Source: RGIG4097 sp964637515 (GTDB lineage Bacteria; Bacillota; Clostridia; Christensenellales; CAG-917). From it: a DNA stretch of 8,467 nt. The stretch lies in NCBI GenBank assembly GCA_964637515.1, contig CAZWUI010000028.1, positions 1 through 8,467 of the forward strand, in the 5' to 3' direction. The position numbers and the translations under genes were made by a program. The notes under the pieces were generated by a model. The model ran no database searches. It was given only the letters and a program-made list of their open reading frames with translations, and was not told the origin of the DNA. Below, in pieces: positions 1-5,605 of this stretch; the first letter of the stretch is position 1, and the number at the start of each line of letters is the position of its first letter.

Positions 1-1
1 T

Positions 2-58
2 TATTATAAAAACGAAGAGATTCGTTTGAAAACCGACGAGCGTATTTATTGCGCTTGA
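2..58 (+). CDS. Possible C-terminal end of an upstream gene (partial)
   Basis: Frame 2 is open from the window edge for 18 codons and ends in TGA at 56-58. The peptide is charged (YYKNEEIRLKTDERIYCA) and its codons look like those of the downstream genes. It could be the tail of a protein whose body lies outside the window. Eighteen codons is too short to exclude chance, and no family can be named. If real, about 370 bp separate it from the first ESCRT-III-like gene, so it need not belong to the same transcript. Confidence 0.25.
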   Translation, partial: YYKNEEIRLKTDERIYCA

Positions 59-196
59 AACACACCACTGCCACCGTGTTTGGCAAAACAAATCCGATGT
101 GTTCGAGATAGAATGCATCGTTCCATCAGTGAGGGGACAATGGAAAGCACGACGAAAAAATATCGTCTGCAAAATTTTGACAAAAAAGTTAAAGTT

Positions 197-218
197 ACGT
201 CGTCTATTTCTACGACGT
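197..218. repeat. Perfect 7-bp inverted repeat (hairpin or operator)
   Basis: ACGTCGT (197-203) and ACGACGT (212-218) are perfect reverse complements around an 8-nt spacer, and two further weak pairs extend the stem outward. No T-tract follows, so it is not a typical intrinsic terminator. It could be an operator dyad or an RNA stem-loop in the leader. Confidence 0.4.
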
Positions 219-226
219 GAGATTTA

Positions 227-259
227 TCGGGCAACCCGAGAGAGAATATTTCTGCCCGA
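227..259. repeat. Two mutually exclusive small hairpins
   Basis: TCGGG (227-231) can pair with CCCGA (235-239) over a 3-nt loop. Alternatively TCGGGC (227-232) can pair with GCCCGA (254-259). The shared left arm makes the two structures exclusive, a layout seen in attenuators, but the stems are only 5-6 bp and could be chance. Confidence 0.25.
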
Positions 260-340
260 AAACCAAAAAGAAGTCAACTCAATAACAAATGTCGTTGCCG
301 TTCTCGGAACATTTCTTGCGTTGTTTTGAATGAACGACAA

Positions 341-400
341 ATGCGTGTAGCGCATATAAGCGCCTAATGCGCACGCGAGCGCACATATAGAAAGGCGCAC
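341..400. promoter_or_regulatory. Cluster of GCGCA(C/T) boxes and dyads before the first gene
   Basis: ATGCG (341-345) and CGCAT (351-355) form a perfect dyad with a 5-nt centre. TGCGC (368-372) and GCGCA (379-383) form a second dyad. GCGCAC recurs at 369-374, 379-384 and 395-400, with GCGCAT at 350-355. The cluster ends about 30 bp before the first start codon and overlaps the best -10-like hexamer (TATAAG, 355-360). A binding site for an operon regulator is plausible, but no regulator is encoded in the window. Confidence 0.35.
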
Positions 401-431
401 AAAATCGAATATACAACAAGGAGATATATCA

Positions 432-1073
432 ATGTCAAAGAAAACCCCAAGGATCGAACGTAAGGCAGTTTATGAAACCAACGTCGTTACGTTGTGTCGA
501 GACCGTTATAAAGACAAACTCAACGAAGTCAATGCCGAGCTCGAACGCGATAATGCTCAATTGAAAGTCTGTTTGGAGAAAGGCAAACTTTCGACCGACG
601 AAGAAGAGAAACGCGCGCTCGCCCGTGAAGTGAAGAAAATTCGCGATAAAATCGAGATATTCAAAGGCAATGAATTTATGTTTCGCGAAACAGTTGATCT
701 TTTCGACAAGTTGCTTGATATCTTGGATTCGTTGATGATGAGAGAACAATATAAAATCATTGTTCGCAAAATCCCCGAGAAGAAATTGCCCGACCTCGTC
801 AGAGATATGAAGCGCGAAAAACTCAACGATCTCTTGATGGAACTCATCGGGGTGCTTGACGTAGCAAACAAAAAGTCAATGCTTTCATCAAAAGTATTGA
901 AAGAACAATTGCATACACGCGATATCGAGAATGCAAATTTCATGGAACGCAATGCACCCAACGAGGATGACATTGACGCAATCATGGCGGAATTTGAATC
1001 GGATACCGCAAATGTTACGGCGACCGTTGTGAACGAAACTAGCAACGTGAACAACGTCGTAAACAATAACTAA
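432..1073 (+). CDS. ESCRT-III/Snf7-like helical protein 1
   Basis: The start is ATG 432, supported by AAGGAG at 418-423. The 213-aa product is almost all helix: a basic N-terminal region, a long charged helical hairpin (about 20-105) with an internal KGKLSTDEEEK turn, further helices (about 105-165) and an acidic end. No signal peptide or membrane segment is visible. Size, basic-to-acidic polarity and helix order fit ESCRT-III (Snf7-type) subunits, which polymerise on membranes. Residues 178-190 (EDDIDAIMAEFES) form a short acidic amphipathic helix where ESCRT-III proteins carry their MIT-interacting motif. The tail after 193 is Asn/Val/Thr-rich and probably disordered. The nearby Vps4-like ATPase is the strongest support. 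The alternative is an unrelated coiled coil, or a PspA/Vipp1-type protein. Family assignment is inferred from pattern only. Confidence 0.62.
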   Translation: MSKKTPRIERKAVYETNVVTLCRDRYKDKLNEVNAELERDNAQLKVCLEKGKLSTDEEEKRALAREVKKIRDKIEIFKGNEFMFRETVDLFDKLLDILDSLMMREQYKIIVRKIPEKKLPDLVRDMKREKLNDLLMELIGVLDVANKKSMLSSKVLKEQLHTRDIENANFMERNAPNEDDIDAIMAEFESDTANVTATVVNETSNVNNVVNNN

Positions 1074-1086
1074 AAAATAATTAAGT

Positions 1087-1091
1087 GGAGG
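1087..1091 (+). promoter_or_regulatory. Ribosome binding site that fixes the start of helical protein 2
   Basis: GGAGG lies 8 nt before ATG 1100. An in-frame GTG at 1085 would add five residues, but it has no upstream Shine-Dalgarno and would place this GGAGG inside the coding region. ATG 1100 is therefore preferred. Confidence 0.8.
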
Positions 1092-1099
1092 AATACACT

Positions 1100-1735
1100 A
1101 TGAGCAAAATCGACAAAGAACTGAAAAAGGAAGAAACCATCGCAAAGAGTTTGGCTACCATAATCGAGGCACGCGAATCCGTAGAAAGCCTTGTGAAACA
1201 ATACGACGAGTGGATCGACCAAGCGTATGAACTCGGCGAAACCGAATATAGCGACCAGCTCATCGCCGACCAAGTCGAGCTCGAAGAATTTTCGCGCAAT
1301 CTTACGTTCGTCGAAGTGAGAATCCGCGAATCCGCAGTGAGCGCAAGAGCATTCGGAAAACTCAAATGCTTGCCCAATGCGATGAAGTGCTGTAAGGATT
1401 TGTCCAGCGGTCTCAATCTTCCCAAGATCGGAAAGGATATGGTTGCATTCAGAAAGTCTCTTGACAATGCACGCGCATCTCTCAAAGATTTGAGAAGTGA
1501 AATGTCCGCCGACGACAAGTTTAGTAAGCTTGTGTTGAATGAAAATCTCGGCAGAAAGGTAGACCCCAAAACGGCTAAAGCAATCGAACAAAAGAAACTT
1601 GCTCGCGAAGGACGCCTTGCGCAAAAAGTCAGTAACAATTCGGTCGCTCCCGTTGCTTCCGGTATCGGAGCGGACGTTTCCGCGGGTATCGACGCTATCA
1701 CCGCAATGATAGACGAAGAAAACAAGAAAAACTAA
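1100..1735 (+). CDS. ESCRT-III-like helical protein 2 (CHMP1-type pattern)
   Basis: The product is 211 aa, starting 26 bp after the preceding stop. It is helical, begins basic and ends acidic, and lacks membrane segments. Residues 73-136 follow the order seen in CHMP1-type ESCRT-III proteins: a helix (VRIRESAVSARAFGKL), a second segment (AMKCCKDLSSGLNLPKI) and an amphipathic helix (DMVAFRKSLDNARASLKDLR). This parallels the eukaryotic run around MNLEKISALMDKFE, from memory rather than computed alignment. A linker (about 150-193) leads to a terminal motif at 194-207 (SAGIDAITAMIDEE), which sits where MIM1 motifs lie and resembles the end of the first helical protein. The two genes probably encode co-assembling subunits, as ESCRT-III paralogues usually do. 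Residue-level homology needs profile or structure comparison, and a generic helical protein cannot be excluded. Confidence 0.68.
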   Translation: MSKIDKELKKEETIAKSLATIIEARESVESLVKQYDEWIDQAYELGETEYSDQLIADQVELEEFSRNLTFVEVRIRESAVSARAFGKLKCLPNAMKCCKDLSSGLNLPKIGKDMVAFRKSLDNARASLKDLRSEMSADDKFSKLVLNENLGRKVDPKTAKAIEQKKLAREGRLAQKVSNNSVAPVASGIGADVSAGIDAITAMIDEENKKN

Positions 1736-1755
1736 CCCAACAAGGAAGAACAAAG

Positions 1756-3030
1756 ATGGCAGATTCAATCAAAGAATCCTACGTATCTCTCATCGAGATC
1801 TACAATCAACATCGCACTGCGGGAGATAGTTCATCCGCTTTGCGTATTGCAAACGAGATCATCAAAATCGCAAAATCTCAATGCGCAAGAGACGATCTTC
1901 CGCAGCAAGTGAGAGATTACTATGCGTCAAGTTCCACTCCCATCAAAGAATGGGTTGCGGGCATGAAGGTTGCGCCGTTGCAACAAAAGTCGAACGCAAA
2001 CAATCCATCCGAAGACAAAATCAAGTCTACGGACTGGTTCGGCGCGGATATACCCAAACTCACTTTGCGCGACGTAGCAGGATTGCAACCGCTCAAAGAC
2101 GAATTCACCGTGAATGTCTTGGCGCCTATGTCTCCAAAATATGCTCCTATTTATCGGAAGTATAGAAAGGAAGTCGGCTTGCAAATTTTGATGTACGGTC
2201 CTCCGGGATGCGGAAAAACGCATATCGTCAAGTGCTTGGCGGGTACGCTCGGTTGCAAAATTGCGGTCGTTCAAGTGAAAGACGTCATGGCAAATCTCGT
2301 CGGTGACGGCGCGAAAATCATAGCGGAGATATTCGAACAAGCCAAAAAGTTCGACAAGTGCATCATATTCTTCGATGAAATTGATGCAATCGCCGCAAGT
2401 CGCGACGACGACGAAAGTCGCCACACAAAAGAGCAGTTGACGACGTTGCTCACGAATATGGACGGGTTCACTTCATCCACGAAACCCAATCAAATTCGTA
2501 TCATCATTGCCGCAACCAATCGTCCGTGGGTGCTTGACAGCGCAGTGAAACGCGGTGGACGTTTTGACACTCAAATCTACGTCCCGCTTCCCGACTTCGA
2601 GGCGCGTGCAAGACTTATCGAGCTTGCTCTCGGCAAGGACGAAAAAGTCAAAGACCGTATCGACGTCCCCTGCGACGACGACGTGACTATCGAATGGCTT
2701 GCAGAACGATTTGAAGGCTATTCAGGCGGCGATATTAAAGCGATCTGCAGACAGATTATCAATAGACCGCTTAAACGTGAAATCGACGCATTGCGCACCA
2801 CAGGTCAGGTTGTGAGCGATCGTATAACGCGTGAAGATTGCGAGTGCGTGATGAAGCGCTATATCAACTCTATTACCGACGAAATGTTGTTCAGTTACGA
2901 CGCCTACGCCGCCAATATGGACCTTGTAGAGTACCTTGCGCTTTATGAACAAAAGGCAAGAGAAGACGAGGCAAGCGGCATTCCGCTCCCCGCACACGTG
3001 CAGCGTTGGCTCGACGATATGGATAGCTAA
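1756..3030 (+). CDS. Vps4-like AAA ATPase with MIT-like N-terminal domain
   Basis: The start is ATG 1756 with AAGGAA at 1742-1747; the product is 424 aa. Residues 1-70 are a helical MIT-like domain (SYVSLIEIYN..AGDSSSALRIANEII), followed by a linker and the AAA module. Visible motifs are DVAGL (106-110), Walker A GPPGCGKT (148-155), Walker B CIIFFDEID with D207/E208, sensor-1 N255, Arg fingers R266 and R269, and GYSGGDI (321-327). PWVLDSA and IYVPLPD are hallmarks of the Vps4/katanin/spastin clade, whereas GGRFD is more like p97 or FtsH. The Vps4 beta-domain insert seems absent. A C-terminal helix (about 370-387) lies where the meiotic clade has one, then a tail unlike Vps4. In pore loop 1 the usual Trp is L181. 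Vps4 pulls ESCRT-III subunits through its pore; the two preceding genes are the likely substrates. The ATPase call is firm; Vps4 function is inferred. Confidence 0.88.
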   Translation: MADSIKESYVSLIEIYNQHRTAGDSSSALRIANEIIKIAKSQCARDDLPQQVRDYYASSSTPIKEWVAGMKVAPLQQKSNANNPSEDKIKSTDWFGADIPKLTLRDVAGLQPLKDEFTVNVLAPMSPKYAPIYRKYRKEVGLQILMYGPPGCGKTHIVKCLAGTLGCKIAVVQVKDVMANLVGDGAKIIAEIFEQAKKFDKCIIFFDEIDAIAASRDDDESRHTKEQLTTLLTNMDGFTSSTKPNQIRIIIAATNRPWVLDSAVKRGGRFDTQIYVPLPDFEARARLIELALGKDEKVKDRIDVPCDDDVTIEWLAERFEGYSGGDIKAICRQIINRPLKREIDALRTTGQVVSDRITREDCECVMKRYINSITDEMLFSYDAYAANMDLVEYLALYEQKAREDEASGIPLPAHVQRWLDDMDS

Positions 3031-3040
3031 AACGAACCTG

Positions 3041-3982
3041 ATGGGAACGACGTTTGATCAAAAACTGAAAAATGCTTACGTTGCGGCAAAATCGTACGCA
3101 ATGCGTGGAGATGCGGTAAACGCGCGAAATTGCGTGCTTGAATGCATGGAGTCTTTGCTAGAATTGTACAAAATCACAAAGAGTCCGTCCGAGCGCGCAA
3201 GGATATACGCCAAAGTTGTAGAGTTCAAGGATATTTCTTCCGAACTCCACAAGAACGGCGTGAACCAAAAGGTTAAAGCGTGGTTTTGCATAGCGGAAAC
3301 CGCTAAAAAAGAAGCGCCGACCGAAAATAAGCGCACTGTAACTTCGGACGATATGCTTTGGACAGAAAAGGTTTTTCGCAACAACTGTTCGTCCGTCATG
3401 TCAATCTGTTGTGTCTGGCGGAACGGTGAGTGCTTTAGTGGGACCGGATTCAGCATATCCGAAAACGGCTATTTGTTGACGAATCACCACGTGGTGCACG
3501 ATGAAAATAAGGATGAGTATTGCAAAATCATATACGCAACTCCGTTCGGACAGTCGAAATCGTATAAAATAAAGCTGATCGACGCAGACGAAAAGAGCGA
3601 CGTTGCGCTTTGCAAATACGATCCGACCGAAATTGACGGACTTACGGCAGTCAAACGCATTGACGACTACGAAAGAGTGTCTCAAGGTATGGGCGTGTTG
3701 TCGATAGGCAACGGACTGTCTATGGGACTTGCGCCGATAAGCGGAATAATCAAGTTCACGAAAGGGACTCTCGTCACCACCGTACCGTTGAATAAGGGTG
3801 ATTCCGGATCTCCCGTGTTCAACTCCAACGGTGAATGTATCGGCATCAATTGCTCCACGACCACAGAAGTTATCCGCGGAAATTACGCATGTGAAGCAGT
3901 GGGCATATCCAACGCAACGCCTATGTGCACCATCGACAAACTGCTTGATAAGTGGTGCGCAAAACACGGCATACAATTATGA
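3041..3982 (+). CDS. Trypsin/HtrA-like serine protease with MIT-like N-terminal domain
   Basis: I choose ATG 3041, 10 bp after the ATPase stop, because the helical domain begins there. An upstream in-frame ATG at 2936 lies inside the previous gene. The ribosome site is weak, so translational coupling is likely. The product is 313 aa. Residues 1-75 are a helical MIT-like domain (KNAYVAAKSYAMRGDAVNAR). A linker leads to a chymotrypsin-fold protease (about 104-305) with a complete triad: H150 in TNHHVV, D187 in KSDVALCK, S255 in GDSGSPV. The best resemblance is to the HtrA-type catalytic domain, without PDZ. There is no signal peptide or membrane segment, so it probably acts in the cytoplasm, unlike most HtrA proteases. 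The N-terminal domain suggests recruitment to the ESCRT-III-like polymer. Its substrate is unknown; a neighbouring protein or a cell-killing target are both possible. Confidence 0.9.
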   Translation: MGTTFDQKLKNAYVAAKSYAMRGDAVNARNCVLECMESLLELYKITKSPSERARIYAKVVEFKDISSELHKNGVNQKVKAWFCIAETAKKEAPTENKRTVTSDDMLWTEKVFRNNCSSVMSICCVWRNGECFSGTGFSISENGYLLTNHHVVHDENKDEYCKIIYATPFGQSKSYKIKLIDADEKSDVALCKYDPTEIDGLTAVKRIDDYERVSQGMGVLSIGNGLSMGLAPISGIIKFTKGTLVTTVPLNKGDSGSPVFNSNGECIGINCSTTTEVIRGNYACEAVGISNATPMCTIDKLLDKWCAKHGIQL

Positions 3983-3989
3983 GGTTAAT

Positions 3990-5582
3990 ATGATACTAGA
4001 AAAAATTCGCAATCTTTACGTTCAGGCGCGCGAACTAGCAAAAACGGGGAATAATTCCAATAGTCTTATCGTGATAAACAATATCACGGAAATCTCTAAT
4101 TACGTGAAGGAACTTTATGAGCAGAGTGCCAATATGGAGCGCATAAAGTGTAGGGCACAATACGAGGCTTTTGACAACGTCGTCAATATCATCAAAGTTT
4201 GCGGACTTAAGGACGAAAGAGTAAGGGCGTTTTTCGGGCTTGCACCGTCAACCGCGCACGCTCCGTCGTTTTCCGATATATTGAACGGCAACGTGCCTCA
4301 AACACCTCAAAATGCGGGTTCTAACACGGCAAAACCGAGTGCGAGCGGTGGCGCTCCTGTCGAAAAAAACAAAAAGCCCGTCAATCAGCCGAAAATCGGT
4401 GCCGTCGCATCGAGCTCCACGAATACTCTCGACGACGGTAAAATAAATCCTAAATACACTCCCGATAGCCTTGACGACTTTATTGGTCAAGAACGTGTGG
4501 TTAGTGAACTAAAACGCGAAATCAAAATCGCAAAAACAAACGGACGTCACAACCTTGACAATATCCTTTTGTTTGGCAATCCCGGGCTCGGGAAAACCAC
4601 TCTTATGAAATTGATCGCAGCGGAGTTGGACGCGGAATACGAGCCTTTTGACTGCTCGCAAATGGGCAATACGCAACAAACGTTGAAGAAGATGCAAAGC
4701 TTCCTCATCCGTGTGTCAAAAATCAATAAGCCCGTCGTCATCGCATTCGATGAAATACATATGTTGAGTCGCGAACTGCAGTCGGCACTTTTGACTTTGC
4801 TCAACGATAGAGTGTTCGTGTCACCGCCCGACTTGAATGGTAATATCAAACGTATACCGATTGAGGATTTCACCTTTATCGGCGCAACAACCAACGATGA
4901 AGGCGTTCTGCCTACGATAAAGAATCGTTGTTTGGGACTCACGTTCCAACTTGTAGACTACACGAACGATGAGCTCAAACGCATATATAGGAATAAGGTC
5001 GCGTCCAAGGGTTTGACCATATCCGATGATGCAATCGAAGTTTGCATTCCGAGAAGTCGCGGTGCAATCCGCTATGTGAATTCCTTCGTTGACGGACTCG
5101 ATAAGGCACTCTATAACGATGACGGTATGCGTACGTCCTTCCATATCGACCTTGACGTCGCTCTCGCATACTTCGAAAAGAAAGGTATCGATCCCATGGG
5201 ACTCACAGATAAGGACCTCGAAATTCTGCATACCCTCGAAGAAACGGACGGTATGGGCGTAGACGTCCTCGCCGCAAGAGTCGGTTTGGATTCGAAAAAG
5301 TATCAATCAGAGTACGAAAAATACCTAATCAAGATAGGCTTTATCGACGTGAATGGCAAAGGTCGCACTCTCACGGATAGGGCAGTGCACTATCTCAACG
5401 AAACGGGCGGGGATGATGACGGCGAAGTCGCACCCGATTACCCCGACGACACAACCGATAACGGTGGTTGCGATAATTCTACAATCGACACAGCCCCCGA
5501 AACAACCGAACAGGATCAACCCGAAACCCCTTTTGACAACGACACCCCGAAAGACATCATCGACGACCTATTCGGCGACTGA
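3990..5582 (+). CDS. RuvB-like AAA+ ATPase with MIT-like N-terminus and acidic tail
   Basis: The start is ATG 3990 with GAGG at 3981-3984; the open frame extends to 3798 only through the protease gene. The product is 530 aa, against about 330-350 for RuvB. Residues 1-78 are a helical MIT-like domain (KIRNLYVQARELAKTGNNSN). A Pro/Ser/Asn-rich linker (about 85-150) leads to a RuvB-type core at 152-470: LDDFIGQE (161-168), Walker A GNPGLGKT (196-203), Walker B VVIAFDEIH with D254/E255, sensor-1 GATTN, Arg finger R313, sensor-2 RGAIRY with R361, then a winged-helix region (YEKYLIKIGFID at 442-453). This last part is as in RuvB, which drives Holliday-junction migration. No ruvA or ruvC is adjacent, so housekeeping recombination is unlikely. 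The Asp-rich tail ends in KDIIDDLFGD, like the ESCRT-III-like C-termini. It may remodel the polymer, or link it to DNA. Confidence 0.9.
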   Translation: MILEKIRNLYVQARELAKTGNNSNSLIVINNITEISNYVKELYEQSANMERIKCRAQYEAFDNVVNIIKVCGLKDERVRAFFGLAPSTAHAPSFSDILNGNVPQTPQNAGSNTAKPSASGGAPVEKNKKPVNQPKIGAVASSSTNTLDDGKINPKYTPDSLDDFIGQERVVSELKREIKIAKTNGRHNLDNILLFGNPGLGKTTLMKLIAAELDAEYEPFDCSQMGNTQQTLKKMQSFLIRVSKINKPVVIAFDEIHMLSRELQSALLTLLNDRVFVSPPDLNGNIKRIPIEDFTFIGATTNDEGVLPTIKNRCLGLTFQLVDYTNDELKRIYRNKVASKGLTISDDAIEVCIPRSRGAIRYVNSFVDGLDKALYNDDGMRTSFHIDLDVALAYFEKKGIDPMGLTDKDLEILHTLEETDGMGVDVLAARVGLDSKKYQSEYEKYLIKIGFIDVNGKGRTLTDRAVHYLNETGGDDDGEVAPDYPDDTTDNGGCDNSTIDTAPETTEQDQPETPFDNDTPKDIIDDLFGD

Positions 5583-5605
5583 AAAACCAAAAGGAGAGAT
5601 TACAA

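Larger units (their letters stand above)
59..431. other. Gene-poor leader upstream of the operon, rich in short palindromes
   Basis: No convincing gene lies in this stretch. The open frames are short, Arg/Lys-rich and lack good ribosome sites. It holds several inverted repeats (listed separately) and repeated GCGCA(C/T) boxes between 350 and 400. A TATAAG at 355-360 could be a -10 element, but I find no -35 at proper spacing. A TTGACA at 177-182 likewise lacks a -10 at 16-18 bp. The operon promoter and any operator most likely lie here, but the sequence alone does not place them. Confidence 0.5.

Noticed and set aside
140..220. 26-codon small open frame after GAGGGG
   Set aside because: The Shine-Dalgarno spacing is too short (about 3 nt), and the stop falls at the 7-bp inverted repeat. 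A leader peptide is possible but not supportable.
46..234. 62-aa minus-strand open frame
   Set aside because: No ribosome site or family, and it overlaps the palindromic leader; probably chance.
99..329. 76-aa + strand open frame in the leader
   Set aside because: It is strongly Arg/Lys-biased, has no ribosome site, no recognisable domain and a region full of palindromes; most likely non-coding.
432..1735. PspA/Vipp1 stress proteins
   Set aside because: Both helical proteins lack the recognisable long PspA pattern and sit with a Vps4-like ATPase, so a CHMP/Snf7-like reading fits better, though a distant tie to PspA is not excluded.
1070..1768. 232-aa minus-strand open frame opposite helical protein 2
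   Set aside because: An antisense shadow caused by codon bias of the + strand gene, whose ribosome site, spacing and pattern are good.
2936..3040. Upstream extension of the protease gene (35 codons)
   Set aside because: It lies inside the Vps4-like gene in another frame and encodes no part of the MIT-like domain, which begins at ATG 3041.
3401..3976. 191-aa minus-strand open frame
   Set aside because: Antisense to the protease catalytic domain, His/Arg-rich, with no recognisable motif.
3798..3989. Upstream extension of the RuvB-like gene (64 codons)
   Set aside because: It overlaps the conserved GDSGSPV end of the protease gene; ATG 3990 has its own GAGG and starts the MIT-like domain.
3990..5582. 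Housekeeping ruvB
   Set aside because: The core matches RuvB, but the length, MIT-like N-terminus, acidic tail and absence of ruvA/ruvC argue against the standard gene, so no symbol was given.
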